Numbered from the stretch's first letter, positions 1-12,942 are shown. The stretch: 64,000 bases of DNA from Acanthochlamys bracteata (GCA_019914995.1 CM034129.1:8177725-8241724); one strand, 5' to 3'. Notes: generated from the sequence alone by a model not told the origin. Program-made: numbers and translations.

Positions 1-629
1 ATGATATTTATGAATAATTCTGTTAAATTACCATATTATATAGATATTTTTATCCTTTTTCATGCCTGCATCAATTAAATTTTTTCTAACCAAGCAACTA
101 ACAAATTTAAATTAATAAAAGTTATTAAAAATCAATCTCTTTTTTTACTAAATTCTATTCTTCATAATATGAATATAATTTAGGGGCATTGCAATTATTT
201 GTAAAATTTATTATCTAGTCCTTATTTTACTCTTCTTTTCAAACAAAAATAATTATTTAATTTTCATCACTTTTATTAATTTATCCAAACAAATAAAAAA
301 TACCTAATTACTCTATTTGGCAAGCAATTCATCCTCCATATTGCTGTCTCTATATTACTCTTCCGTTTGTTACTTTTATTCTAACTTATTCTTAATTATT
401 ACTTTGGTATAACAGATTTTTGCTGAAAAATTGAAATTTAGATATAGGTAAAAATGTCTCTATGTGTAATTAATGCCACCTTCGCAACTAATAAATCTTT
501 ATGCCTCACTTTGACAACGTTCATCGAATCATGCAACTTAAATAAATAAATATATATATATATAGGTATTTTTAGCATTTGCTGCCCAAACAATTATAGG
601 TTCTTACCAAAGTTTTTATCAGCACCAAC

Positions 630-850
630 ATTTACGGTGCGTTTTTTTATACTCAAAAGTCACTTCTTTTTTATTAAAAAGTCATTTCTAACTCACTTTT
701 TATTATAAAAAGAATATAAAAAATCACTTCTAACATATTTTTTAATACAAAAGAACACATCACTTCTAATAATACTATTTCTGACAATTTATTTTTAAAA
801 ATTTACTTTCAAAAAACTTACTTCAAAAGCCAAAAGAACACACCCTTGCA
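630..850. repeat. candidate MITE (hAT-like ends)
   Basis: A very AT-rich block of about 210 bp. It begins near GGTGCGTTTTTTTATACTC and ends near AAAAGAACACACCCTTGCAC, so the ends read as imperfect inverted repeats of a GGTGTGTT type. Inside, variants of AAAAGTCACTTCT recur several times. No clear target-site duplication is seen, so the boundaries are approximate. Confidence 0.4.
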
Positions 851-1310
851 CGCTAAAATTTATTAATCATTTATCTAGCAACAAAGTTAACCCATCACAA
901 TCTTTTCTTTAGTCAAACCATATGTTTTGCGTAGACAACCAAACACTTATAAAAATGAGAAGTAACTTTCATGCCGAAATCTATTTTCGTCATGAAATTA
1001 AAAAGAACGGCTGCAAAATGGAACAACCACAATTTCACCTATGTGGAAATTATTGGTACAACCGTACGTAATGAATAGAAATGTCCAAACATTACAAAAG
1101 ATTGTGGCGTCAAATCTCATGGCTATCATATCAAGGTTATTGTTTACATAAAAATCTCGTCAACATATAAAATCCAAGTAGTGTTAACATGGAGAAAGCA
1201 AAACCAAGATTATAAAACACACCAAGATTATTGCAGTAAAATAGTCCAATCCCTAATCCAAAAAAAAAAAAAAAAAAAGAAATTCAATTTCATGAATGGA
1301 CAGTTAAAAG

Positions 1311-1868
1311 AAGGGGTGGTAAATTTCGATGCGATCCGAAAACTAGATCCGAAAAGGTCGGATTCGAGTCAAATCTTATTCGGATTCGGGTCGATTTTGG
1401 GTCGATCCGAAAATAATCCAAAAAATTTAAACGGGTTCAAGTCGGATTCGAATTGATCCGAAATTGACCCGTTTAATCCGTATAACTATTTATATAGTAT
1501 ATATTACTTAATAATTAGAAAAAAATAACAAAAAATTTGAATTTAATGTGTATATATATATAATTTATCTTAATTTTAACTAAATTTTATTTATAAATTT
1601 TGTCAAAATTAATAATTTTCTTTTTAAATATATTATAATTAATAATTTATATATATTATTATTAAAAAATTAATTTTTATAATTTTTATTTAACAATTTA
1701 ATTATTAAATGGGTCGATTCGAATTTGATCCAATTATAAATAGGTTGGATTAGAGTTAACAATTTTGATCCATATAAATAAATGGGTCGGATTAGGATGA
1801 ATAATTTTGATCCGGTTATTATATGGGTTGATCCGAAACCGACCTATTAACCTATATTGCCACCTCTA
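1311..1868. mobile_element. non-autonomous hAT-like element, 558 bp
   Basis: The left end reads AAGGGGTGGTAA and the right end TTGCCACCTCTA, imperfect 12-bp terminal inverted repeats of the (T/C)AGGGGTGGCAA type common in plant hAT families. The element is flanked by a perfect 8-bp direct repeat GTTAAAAG at 1303-1310 and 1869-1876, the target-duplication length expected for hAT transposition. The interior is AT-rich in the middle, with subterminal GGGTCGGATT/GATCCG-type motifs near both ends. It has no coding capacity. A related element lies at 60944-61795. Confidence 0.8.
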
Positions 1869-2332
1869 GTTAAAAGACAAAATAAATTTGAAGTTCATGA
1901 GTAGTCATATACACTACCACCTTATTCTTTTTATTTATTTATTTTATATATAGAAAATAAATACGTAACTATTCAATCCAAAGCTAAATGGTTGAATTGC
2001 GGAAACCAAACCTTTCATATTATAATATATAGACCTAAAAATATTAGTTTCGTTGAGTATATATCTAGTGCATGAACATAGTACTATTCAATATTTAGAA
2101 CATTCATATATAGACACTTGAATTGTATATAGAAATTGATTAAATGAATTTTAGGAAGGAGCAAGCAATCAATTAAATTTCCCGCCACCTAAAACCATTA
2201 AATTTCGTTTCTTCCATTCATATGGGACCGCAGTCAAGTGAACCGTTGGGTTTCTATGCAGTGCAACCAATCGGCGCTCTTTCTTATTTATCTCTGGTTT
2301 CTGAATCTGAACATTTTTTGGGTCCCTTGTTC

Positions 2333-2342
2333 CCTATTTAAA
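2333..2342 (+). promoter_or_regulatory. TATA-like box of the CYP86 gene
   Basis: CTATTTAAAC lies about 200 bp upstream of the CYP86 start codon. It is followed by a CT-rich and A-rich leader without long ORFs, a plausible TATA box with a 5' UTR of about 170 nt. Inferred from sequence and spacing only. Confidence 0.4.
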
Positions 2343-2538
2343 CTCAGCAACACTCTTTCTCATCTCATCCATCTCTGGAGCAAGAAGAAGAATAATTATA
2401 GATTTCAGTGAGTGAGATCACCTACTCACTCCCCATTACATACTCTTTCTTTCTCTTTCTTATACCCAAAAACAAACAAATAAGATTATTCTTCCCAAGC
2501 CAGTCATAGACATTTGCATAAAAAAGAAAGAAATAGAA

Positions 2539-4200
2539 ATGGCTGTCATCATCAACATGATATTGAGTCTCTTGCATGGAGTATTTTCTAACCTACATTT
2601 CACCGACATCGCTGCTGCGTTGATCGTAATGTTTATTTACCGGTCAATTATCCAAAGGCTGAGATCGAAAGGTCCGATGTTATGGCCGGTTTTCGGTATA
2701 GTTCCGTCGTTGTTATATAATGCATGGGGCAATCTTTTTGAATGGTGCACCGATTCGTTGATATCGGCAGGTGGTACATTCGAGGTCCGTGGCTTGGCTT
2801 TCGGCAAATTGTATGGCGCTATCACTCTTGATCCGGCTAACATTGAGTACATACTCAAGACAAGGTTCACCAACTTCCCTAAAGGTCCATACTACCATGA
2901 GCGTTTTCAGGAACTCCTCGGCGACGGAATCTTCAACGCTGATGATGCGTTGTGGCGCGAGCAAAGGCGTGCTGCTACAGCAGAGATGCATTCAGCACGG
3001 TTCGTCCATTACTCGGAATCCATCCTGCAGGAGCTTGTGCATCATAAGCTTCTGCCGTTGCTGGAGAACCTTGCGGTGACCGGCGGGGAAGTTGATATAC
3101 AGGACTTGTTCCTCCGGTTCACCTTCGATAATATTTGTTCGGCTGCGTTGGGGCTCAACGAAGGTTGCCTTGGCCCAGACCTTCCGCATGTTCCTTTCGC
3201 CGAGGCCTTTGAAGAAGCTACGCAGTTCTCGCTTCTCCGCTTCACCATGCCACCTTTCATATGGAAACTTATGAGAAGGTTCGATGTCGGCACTGAGCGC
3301 CAGCTCCGGCTTGCTGTAGAAACTGTGCATGAGTTTGCTAAAAACACTGTAGCTGGGCGCAGAGCAGAGCTCCGCAAACTCCAAGGCGGCATCAGTGGGC
3401 GCTCCGATTTACTATCACGCCTCATGGAAGCAGAGGAGATTAACAAGAGCAACACAGGGAGCTCACCGACGTCCACTAGATTCCGATTCACTGATAAGTT
3501 TCTTAAAGACTTCTGCATCAGCTTTATCCTTGCCGGGCGTGACACGAGCTCCGTTGCACTGGCCTGGTTCTTTTGGCTGCTGCACAACCACCCTCATGTA
3601 GAGCATAAGATTCTTAACGAGATCAAGTCCATAATATCTGCTCGAAAGCCAGAGGAGACCAACAACAAACCAAATGATATTGTGTTCACTGCAGATGAAC
3701 TGAAGCGCATGGATTATTTACAAGCAGCGTTATCGGAATCGTTACGGTTGTACCCATCAGTGCCGTTAGATTTCAAGCAAGTGATGGAGGACGACGTGTT
3801 GCCTGACGGCACAAGAGTGCGTAAGGGAGCTAGGATGATGTTCTCCATCTACTCCATGGGGCGTTCAGAATCTGTGTGGGGTAAAGACTGCAGGGAGTTC
3901 AAGCCGGAACGATGGATACGTGACGGAGCCTTCGTTACTGAGAATCAGTTCAAGTACGCCGTGTTCAACGCTGGGCCTCGGCTTTGTATCGGAAAAAGAT
4001 TTGCATACATGCAAATGAAGATGGTTACAAGTTCAGTGCTGCTCCGGTATAGAGTTGAAGTGTTGGAAGGGCAGGTTGTGGCGCCCAAGGTCACAACAAC
4101 TTTGTACATGAAAAATGGTCTTCAGGTTAGATTCAAGCCTAGAGATGAAGGTTCTGCTACTGTTGCCAGCAGAAACAACAACAACATGATGCATGAGTAA
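2539..4200 (+). CDS. CYP86 family cytochrome P450 (CYP86C-like fatty-acid omega-hydroxylase)
   Basis: An uninterrupted 553-residue ORF of the usual CYP86 length. An N-terminal hydrophobic anchor (about residues 7-35) is followed by a basic stretch and the LWPVFGIVPSLL region. The I-helix motif AGRDTSS begins at residue 332, the ExxR pair is E400/R403, and the heme loop FNAGPRLCIG is at 476-485 with the thiolate Cys483. All key residues are present. CYP86 enzymes are ER-bound NADPH-dependent monooxygenases that hydroxylate the terminal carbon of fatty acids for cutin or suberin. Passages such as TTTLYMKNGL near the C terminus and MPPFIWKLM in the middle fit the CYP86C subgroup better than CYP86A or B, from memory of the family. 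The gene is intronless. Substrate and subgroup are inferred; family assignment is secure. Confidence 0.93.
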   Translation: MAVIINMILSLLHGVFSNLHFTDIAAALIVMFIYRSIIQRLRSKGPMLWPVFGIVPSLLYNAWGNLFEWCTDSLISAGGTFEVRGLAFGKLYGAITLDPANIEYILKTRFTNFPKGPYYHERFQELLGDGIFNADDALWREQRRAATAEMHSARFVHYSESILQELVHHKLLPLLENLAVTGGEVDIQDLFLRFTFDNICSAALGLNEGCLGPDLPHVPFAEAFEEATQFSLLRFTMPPFIWKLMRRFDVGTERQLRLAVETVHEFAKNTVAGRRAELRKLQGGISGRSDLLSRLMEAEEINKSNTGSSPTSTRFRFTDKFLKDFCISFILAGRDTSSVALAWFFWLLHNHPHVEHKILNEIKSIISARKPEETNNKPNDIVFTADELKRMDYLQAALSESLRLYPSVPLDFKQVMEDDVLPDGTRVRKGARMMFSIYSMGRSESVWGKDCREFKPERWIRDGAFVTENQFKYAVFNAGPRLCIGKRFAYMQMKMVTSSVLLRYRVEVLEGQVVAPKVTTTLYMKNGLQVRFKPRDEGSATVASRNNNNMMHE

Positions 4201-7200
4201 TTGAATTCAGAGACAACAATAATGCATTGGAGAGAAACAGTGTTTATTGTTGTGGATAGTACATTCATGAAACTTTTACATTTGATGTATGTGTGGGAAA
4301 AGGTGTCTCTGATCTTGGAAAAAAAAAAACACATGCTGCATTATATACTTCTGCACTTTTTCCTTTTGTTATATGTTTTACCTTGTATCAGTGGGGCTGC
4401 AGTAAATGATTTGGCATAAAGCTTAACCTGATACTGTCCTGCATGTAATAGTTTCTTCATTAATTTGTGGTTATGTAATTTCATGAATGTATTTGATTCT
4501 TATTTCGATGCTGTGTAGTACAGAGAGTTTGCTGTATGGTTTCTGAAAGTCGACTACTGCAGTCTAGTTAGTGATTTCTAAAGCTAGAAAATGGCTACAT
4601 GATGCATCTCTTAAATTTTTCATCTTTTGGATGTCCCTGCTCTTTAGAAGAAAGATGCTATGATTATTTCTGTCTCAAACTTTCTCGTGTAAGAAATATT
4701 TGAGAGTACTTTTAAATTTTATTTTTTTATTTTATATTTTTTATTAAAGTTTTTATTACATATTAAAAAATTATTTTTTTTAAATTTATAAAATATAAAA
4801 AAATTTTACGTCAATAAATTTTATTATTACTTAAATTTTATTTTTTTAGATAAAAAATAAAAGCAAACTTTAAAATCTCTATAATACCATCATTTTATTT
4901 TATAATTTCAATTAAACATTTCTTAGTACCAGCTAGCAGTGATGTACAACGCTGTGAAAAAAAGAATCAGGAACTCATGGTATATCTGGAAATCCGAGAT
5001 TCAAGCCTGCAATCTTCCTTCTGAAAAATGGGCACCCTCAAAATAACTCCCTCCAGCTATCCGTTACATATGTTAGTAATAAATAATATAGGTCCTTTAA
5101 CATTGAAACCCAATATTTACTTCCTCTATCTAATTAAGAAGATTGGTCCTTTGTGACAACACTCATTTATTCCTTAAAAAACAAAACTACCTAATGTAGG
5201 AAACCTTCCTAAATAAATACACATGACCATTAGAATCTAAATTCTAAATAAAACTACCAAAACCTACAGTTTATTATACTTGGGCACGTGTAGGATCGTA
5301 TATCGTGCAAATGGATTAGGTGCATTATCTTTCCATATAAACATGCATCGTCAGAATTTAAACCCACACCATTATAGTAGGGTGCACTTAATCACCTAAC
5401 CTTAAGGCAATTGCATATAGATTAGGTGCGTTGTGCATGAATGCTACGTGAAATCGAGATCTATGAAAATTGTACGGTCTGCAACTTATATTCTGATCTG
5501 AAACTTTGTTTCCTTTTCTATCTCAAGATATCCTTCCATTGGCCTAAAAATTGAATGAATTTTGAAAGGAGGGAGATACCCATGCATTCTATCCTTCATT
5601 GAAGAACAGTAGCACTCACCTTTTCGGTCGGTTTAATAGTCGTTGTTATGTAATTTCGCTAAACAGAACTTTTTCAGAGAAATTTACTGTAGTTATTATA
5701 TCAAAATCTCTAAAACATTTTGTGGCACTGTCCTCCTCTACAACTGGCATGGCCGTTTCTTGTAGCTAATAATAACTGTGTGGTAGCTGGATTTATTAGA
5801 GCAAGTGCCGTGTTTCACTTAATGAACAAAATGGTATCCTTATTGATTAACAGAGAGGTATACAGAACTACACTTCTTGTAACTGCTAAAAAGAAATGGA
5901 TTGGGTTGGCTCGGTTGAACTTTTGGTATATGATCAGGTTTTAGGTGAATTGAATCGATTTAGCGTATCGAGATACGCTTACCTGATGTGTGTATAAATG
6001 ATGTATCTGAAACGCAATTGTCCTAGAAGTTCAAAGTTGATATATAAGGGTCGACTAAAAGGGTACACGCTGTAGTGTCCTAACGGCGGGTATATCCCCT
6101 CAGGTGAAGAATGCATAAATAGGGAGGGATGTATATATTGCTTGGTGCAGTTAGGAGATGGCACATTTGTCCTACAACACAAGCATGCACCAAATTTGTA
6201 GGCCATCATCCAATCTAAAAGAAGAAAAAACATCACAACTCTGGCATTAACAAGTTATCATGAGACTAGAAAAACGTAACTTTATGCAAATAGGGATATT
6301 GTGCAATTCATCTGACAATGGCCAGTGAAAATAACATAAGACTGGCGCATTCGTATTTTATATTATGCTATACAGGTATTAGAAGGAAAAAGAACAAGCT
6401 AAATTCTACCAGAAGTATAGTTGAACTCAGAATACTAACCTAAAACAACAAAATGTTCTCTGCCAACAAATGTTGTCACAAAATTTACATAGTTCAACTT
6501 GTTCTCGTGAATATAACATTTATTCATTCGAGATGCTGGCTACAGGTAGGTAAGGTACTCAAAAGAATTAAGATTTACCCCAGCCAGAACCGACTTTTCG
6601 GAGTTGCAGCAACAACAGTTATACCCCATCTCCAGAGCAACTTACATCTCTCCATAGATTCTCTCCGGTAAAGAATGCAACTCTTTGCAAGCTTCCATAA
6701 AACTACATTATTAAACACAATAAAATTAGTAAGATATTCACCTAGACACCTAACATGCACCAAACAGACACCAAACCACCTAACTAAGCAATCAATAGTC
6801 ATCTAAACATGCAGTATGAGTTTGTTGGCGGTTTGGACTTTTAATTGCATTTCGACTAGACTTAGCTACGTAATGGCCAAACTTAGTGACAATCAAAAAG
6901 TAAGAGAACAGGGTATTCAAATAATGTGGAATGGATCTGGTACCCTGATAAACTCAATACAAAATAATAAAATAATATCAATGCAATCAGAAGTTAGCCA
7001 AATTATAGGCTTTGGAAGGAAGGGCACTTACATGAATAGAGATATTAGTAAGGTTGTACATGCGAAAGAATAGATAAAACACAAATATGCCTATACAATA
7101 CACAATATGTAGTATCTCTAGCTCCTCGTGGGTCCAATTCATTGTGTGAGGTCGTGTTTGTCTACCTTTGTAGAACCAACTCACTGCAGTCAATGGGAGA

Positions 7201-7408
7201 ATTATAGTGGCATAAATATGGTAGAAACAAAATTAAGGCGGTTCAAAGGGCTATCTTGATGAATATTCATAAAGGCATCTCTATGTCAAGGGGGTGAGGC
7301 TCCATATGATTAGGGGCATCACTATGTTACTGCTTTGTCAAGTTTTCATATGAACACAATTCGTTTCATATATATTGTATGTACATATTTTTCTGCTTTC
7401 TTAATTCA
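4201..7408. other. intergenic stretch, no gene recognised
   Basis: The region after the CYP86 stop holds its probable 3' UTR (to about 4.5 kb), an AT-rich MITE-like block near 4.69-4.90 kb, and otherwise unremarkable AT-rich sequence. Several 70-90 codon ORFs occur (for example 5979-6236 minus and 6816-7073 plus). None resembles a known protein or shows an exon pattern I can support. Confidence 0.5.
4690..4900. repeat. AT-rich MITE-like block
   Basis: Contains a run resembling the interiors of the MITEs in the 45.5-48.1 kb cluster: TTTATAAAATATAAAAAAAT, followed by an ACGTCAATAAATTTTATTATT-like stretch. The ends (near TTTGAGAGTACTTTT and AAACTTTAAAATCTC) are weakly defined. No target duplication was identified. 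Confidence 0.3.
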
Positions 7409-7791
7409 CAGTCAAAATATTAGAAAAAAAAAAATTTCCAAGAATGGAGACTTGAAACACGTATATGATACGCTTTCCTTAAGTGTTATTTGCACCTTCT
7501 CCAAGATTACTTTTTGATATCTCAATGTAAATAGCTTCCATGACAAGTCTTCTCTAGAGCTTTTGTATAAAGCAAAAGTAAAAAAAGTCTCTTACTTGGA
7601 TCTAAAAAATATTCTTGATTTTATAATGGTTTGACAATATTTCAAAACACCCTTTCAAATATAACTACCATACAAATAACTACCTAATTAATTTTAACCA
7701 CTAATTCAAAATACTGTTTTAAAAAATAACTACATTCTATATTAGTTGTCAAATCATTATTTATTTGTTTTATATTTAAACAATTTCAACA
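7409..7791 (-). repeat. 3' LTR of copia copy 1
   Basis: The inner edge is well defined. On the minus strand, the purine-rich AAGTAGGAGAT is followed directly by TGTTGAAATTG, the classic copia polypurine tract and LTR start. The outer edge is blurred near 7409. Length is about 380 bp, longer than the partner LTR at 12229-12472. Confidence 0.75.
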
Positions 7792-9561
7792 ATCTCCTAC
7801 TTGTTTAAATATTAAATAAATAAACTTGAACCAGAAAATTACAATATTTATGCATATAAGGTATCTTTCGACTTGAACCTAACTTTAATGTAAGTACCAC
7901 AAAGTGTTTATCAAAATTTCAGGTAGAACTTTGAGTTAGTTATTTTCTTTAACATCACCATTGAAACCACACATATAATCATTATCTGTTTTTTTACTTT
8001 CCACGCCAAACTCGATTAGCACTTTTAATGATCATGTGCTCATCATATTTCATGAACATTATTGAGATACACTCCAAATTTCGTTTAATGCGGCACCACC
8101 TCCAATTTCATATAGGTGAAGTTCTTCAAGCATCTTTGATACATTAAGATACTTGTCATAATTGACTATACCTTATTCAAATGCCAAAACACTTAACCCT
8201 CAAATTGCAACAACCAGTTCCATATGTCCTTGATGAGACTTTATATACTATTTAGTGCTGATACTATCAACGTATAAATAACTTTTTTTTTTTCTATTAA
8301 ACTTATTACTATTCATTCTTATTGTTAGATTGGGTTGCTATTATTAGTGTACTTTAATTAAGAAATTTTACTCTCATCCTTTTCGTGTCCATCTTACAGA
8401 TTCTCTTATAAGAGGCTTGGTGAAAGGATCAGTAAAGTTTTCACTATATTTTACAAATATGAGAAAAAAATAATTCTACTCTTAATTCATGTTTTATATA
8501 ATTATATCTAAGACTAATATGTCTAGACTTTTCATTATTTATCTCGCTACATGCACGAGCTAAAATAATTTGACTATCACAATGAATAGATATAATTATG
8601 TAAAAGATATATCATTATAAGTCATTAGAATTTCTAAAAGAAAATCCCTAGGCCATTCACCTTCTTTTCATGTTTCTGCCAAAGCAACAAATTTTGATCC
8701 ATAGTTAAGTGTGTAATACATAGCTTGTCTTTTTAATTTACAAGAAACTGCATCTCCTGCAAGAGGAAACCCCAAACATAGGGTAGACTTATTGTTTCCT
8801 ATACTCGATATCCAATTAACATCTCTATATTCTTCCACAGCAGAAAATTTTGAATATTACGGACATTGATTCTTAGATTTCTTAGGATAATAAAAAACTC
8901 TACCAATGGCTTTCCAATGTTCAGCATTTGAATTCCTAATAAATCTGCTTAATTTACTAACTGCAAAAGCAAGGTCTGATCTTATATATTGCATTGCATA
9001 TATTATACTTCTAATAACACTTACTAAAGTTGTGCAATTGCTCTTCCATCGCTTTTAACAAGTTTTATATTTGAATCAATAGATGTATTAGCCTCTTTGA
9101 TTTCCAATTAACTAAACATGTTTAATAGTTTTTCTATATGGTGTGATTGGATAATTAAATAAATATCACTATTTTTTGTTATTTTGATACCTAGGATGGT
9201 TTCGACTTGTCCAAAATATGAAAGATAGAAATATCTTCGCTTCTATTATGCCTTTTATGTCATTGCTCACAATTATAATATCATCGGCAGAAACACATTT
9301 GTTGCACATCTTAGAATACAAACATTTATCAGAAATATTACGTCTAAATCATTAAAGAGAACTGCAGAATCAAATGCTTCATATCATTGTTTAGGTGCTT
9401 GCTTTAAACCATACAATGAATTCACAAGTTTACATACTTTATGTTCATTTTCAGATAGAACAAACCCTTCTACCTATTCTATTGAAACCTCCTCATCGAG
9501 ATCACCATTTAAGAATTTTGTTTTTATATCCATTTGATGAATATAAAGATTATAATCGATG

Positions 9562-9765
9562 CTATAGTAAACAAAATCGTAGCATAGGAGCATATGTATC
9601 AAAATTATCAATTCTTTCTTTTAGCGTAAAATTCTTAGCCACTAATTTCAATTTAAATGTGTGAAGAGTACCATCAGCATGATATTTTCTTCTAAACACC
9701 CATTTGTAAAAAATAGATCTAAAATTCGGAAGTAAATCCATAAGTTTCCAAGTATGGTTTGACAT
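9562..9765 (-). pseudogene. copia reverse transcriptase fragment (copy 1)
   Basis: The 67-codon open stretch reads SNHTWKLMDLLPNFRSIF, then YKWVFRRKYHADG and DTYAPMLRF. This matches the start of copia reverse transcriptase, whose usual forms are W-x-LVDLP, KWIFKRK and DTYAPV. It is a remnant in a frame that is interrupted on both sides. Confidence 0.8.
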
Positions 9766-12009
9766 AATAGAATCTATTTTATCATTTATTGCATCCTTCT
9801 AAAAAGCAAAATCTCTGACATAGCTTCCTTATAAGTTTTTAGAATTATCTTTAATTTGAAAAACAATAAGAATTATTTTTATTATTTTCTCTCTATTCTC
9901 TTCTACCATGTAAAAAGAAATAAGTTAAGAATCAATCTGATTTGATTCTAGCTCTTTTGCTTTTTCGAGGTTTACTAGGTTATCCAACAACATTTGTAGA
10001 TGTCTTCACGAGTGCCCGTCCACTATTAATACGAGTTTAAGATTTATTTTCAAAAGCTAATAAATTCTCAAAGAACTTCTATCTCTTAATTCTATTATCA
10101 CATTTGACTTCAAAATCTTACAATCTATATGCTTAGATATTTGTAGAACATCCTACAAATAAACATCTTATTCTTTAAGACCTAATTTGGTCCTTTTAGG
10201 ATCTATGTTCTTACATAAGCAAGACCTTATATTTTAAAATAATCAATATTTAGTTTTTTTCTCTTTCATAACTCATATGTAGAGATTTTATTTTTTTCAT
10301 ACATATTCCATTTAGGTTAATACATACAGCAACAATAGCTCCATACCATAAATTAAATAACAATTTAGTATTTAGCGACATAACATTAATTATTTCTAAA
10401 AAGGTTTTTTTTTTCATTATGCTGAACTACTTTCGTGAGGTCTATAAGGTGCTGAACATTGATGCATGATTTCATGTTATTAACAAAAATATTAGAATAA
10501 TTTTGAAAATTAGTCACCACATCTGTCACTTTTAAAAAATTTTAATTTTTCTTTTTAATTGGTTTTCACCCTTAGCATTGTAAAGTTATAGCACTAAAAG
10601 CTTCATTTTTATACTTTAGGAAATAAACATATTTATATTTAGAACAATCATCGATGAACAAAATAAAATATTGATTAATGTCTCTAGTCATACCATTCAT
10701 TTCACAAATATGTATATATACAACATCTAACAATTGAGGTTTAAACTAACAATTGAGAAATTCATTCTACACTTTGAAAAAGTTTCTCTTTTAATTTAGA
10801 TTTAATACAGATTTCAAATTTTCTAAAATTATTAGCATCACATGAAATTAAACCGCATTTAACCATTATTTTTATAGTACTAATACCTATATGTGATAAT
10901 CTATCATGCTATAAAAAAATAAAATCTAGCATATAAGCAGACAAATAATTTTATTATTATTATCAATAATACATGATTTGACAATTCTATCATAAGAATA
11001 GCCTTTTACAATAAAAATTCCGTTTCATGATAAAAATAATTTTGCCAATTCATACAATATTTTAATTCCAGATTTTTCGAAAAAATCTCCATTGCCTAAG
11101 TTCTTTGATATAGAAGTACATCGACTAAGGTAATTTTCTTTCTATAAGTGAAATAAAGTTCAACATTTACTTTGCCAACCATTTGAGAGCGGCCTTCATT
11201 TCTTATTTAAATCTCTTATACATCATTGACTCATGATAAGTTTCGAGCAAAAACTTAGACATAAACTGTCGCACAAGTGACATACCACCATCCTTGAACT
11301 TTTCTTTAGATAGTATTAATTGTGCTCACAAAAGTGCTAATCTCTTCCTTCGCAATGAAACTCACCTTGGGTGCTTCTTTATCTAATTTCTTATGAAATT
11401 TACACTCTTGGGCATGATGTTCCAGTTGCCACAAACATAGCAGCCCTTCTTTTTTTGGCAGTTTAGGATTTCTTGAATTTTCTTAACTCTTTTTAGAACC
11501 AGCATGTTTTCTTATATGAGTCACTCTTACTAGAAAGGTTGGATTTGTTCACAGCGTTCGCGTTATAAACACCATCACGAGAGTCATCAACACTATCTTC
11601 TTTTTTACTCTTCTTCAATTCAAAGATGTTTCTAAAATTGTTTCAAAGAAAAATTCTCAAAAACTACAAGAATCTTTTCCTGTAACTCTTCCAACTTGGT
11701 AGTTTTGCAATTATTGTAAGCACTTACAACCCTTAGGAAATACAATTTTCACGGGCCTTAGTTTGTTAAAAAAAACTTGCGATTTATGTACTTGACTCAA
11801 AATAAGTTTATCATCAAACATCTTCAAATCTAAATATTTTGAAATTAAAATTTTTCTTGTTTACCTTTTCCTCCTGCTTTTGTATTTAATTTCAAAAGCA
11901 TCATAAGTTGTTGTGTAGAGATCATAGACTTAGAGACAATCGGGCAACGCATTGAGAATATGACCATGACACAGGAGTTCATCTTCTAATCACTTGATTC
12001 TTTCATCTT

Positions 12010-12210
12010 TTAATGCATTAGAATCTTCGTCAGCAGGGTTTCTGAAATTAGTTCCAAATTCGGATCAAACACATAAAAGATATTCAAAGCAGTTAGAAGG
12101 AATCTTGTTTTATCCTTCCAGCAGGTAAAATCTGCTCCATTAAAACGATTAAGGCGAACAAGATCTTGATTAACGAGTTTGATGGTCGCAACAGAAGTTT
12201 CGGTCTTCAT
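12010..12210 (-). pseudogene. copia gag N-terminal fragment (copy 1)
   Basis: Begins with an ATG at 12208-12210, just inside the 5' LTR. It encodes motifs LNRFNGADFTCWKDK and FLLTALNIFYVFDPNLE, close to the start of plant copia gag. It ends at a stop after 66 codons, whereas functional gag is several hundred residues. Confidence 0.75.
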
Positions 12211-12228
12211 CAACTAACGCTTTAAAAT

Positions 12229-12472
12229 TGTTGAAAAATATTAAAAAAATACTTCAAGAATGGAGACTTTGAAACACGTATATGATATACTTTCCTTAAA
12301 TCGTTATTTGCGCCCTATCAAAAATTGCTTTTGGGTCTCTCAATGCAAATTGCTTTTAGGATATGATAAGTATTGTGTAGAATTTTTGCACAAAGCAAAT
12401 GTGAAGAACTCTCTCTTATATCTCAAAGAGTACTCTTGGTTTTATAACCAGATATTATGTATGACAATATAA
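12229..12472 (-). repeat. 5' LTR of copia copy 1, outer part missing
   Basis: Starts TGTTGAAAAATATT at the inner edge and matches the left LTR for about 240 bp, up to a shared GACAATAT. Beyond about 12472 the similarity stops, whereas the left LTR continues for another 130 bp or so. The outer (promoter) part therefore appears deleted or replaced. No tRNA primer-binding site is recognisable on its inner side. Confidence 0.7.
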
Positions 12473-12942
12473 ATATATAAATTAGTAATGAGTTCGTAGG
12501 CATAATAAATAGAAAGAGAATCTAAAAAAGCTGTACAATGTCAAATTAGTTTACAACCAAGAGTTTCAACAATAAGCTCATGCATTTGAGTATATGTGAC
12601 CATCATTAAATTCGAAACAAACACATAGTCAATCCTGTTATTGGTCTATAAAGGGTATTTGAGAACACATCAATATCTCAATAGTCTAAAGAAGGAAACC
12701 ACTGCACGAAGGTACAATGTTGAAGTTAAATATTGCAACATCATTTTTTTCCCCTTTTTGAGAGGGAGAAACTAGTGCAGCATTCTTGGCAAATTCATAT
12801 AATAATTATACACCACATTAGTATTAAGAAGACCACAAAATTAGAACCAGTAGAAGTATACCAACAAAAGAAAAGGAAAATGTTAAGAAAAAACAACCAA
12901 GAAGGTATAAAGCACATTTTGTTCACCTTTTAGTAAGAGTGA

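Larger units (their letters stand above)
7409..12472 (-). mobile_element. decayed Ty1/copia LTR retrotransposon (copy 1)
   Basis: Two similar flanking segments (7409-7791 and 12229-12472) share long stretches, for example around AAGAATGGAGACTT and GAAACACGTATATGAT, and act as LTRs. Reading the minus strand, a gag-like start near 12210 (motifs LNRFNGADFTCWKDK and ALNIFYVFDPNLE) is followed by a damaged zinc knuckle near 11.43 kb and a reverse-transcriptase segment at 9562-9765 (YKWVFRRKYHADG, LVAKNFTLKE, FDTYAP). A polypurine tract then abuts the 3' LTR at 7792. All reading frames are broken by stops and shifts, so it cannot encode its own proteins. It sits just downstream of the CP31-type gene. 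Confidence 0.85.

Noticed and set aside
2637..3587. Several antisense and alternative-frame ORFs over the CYP86 gene
   Set aside because: GC-rich coding sequence without stops in other frames. The plus-strand P450 accounts for the whole region.
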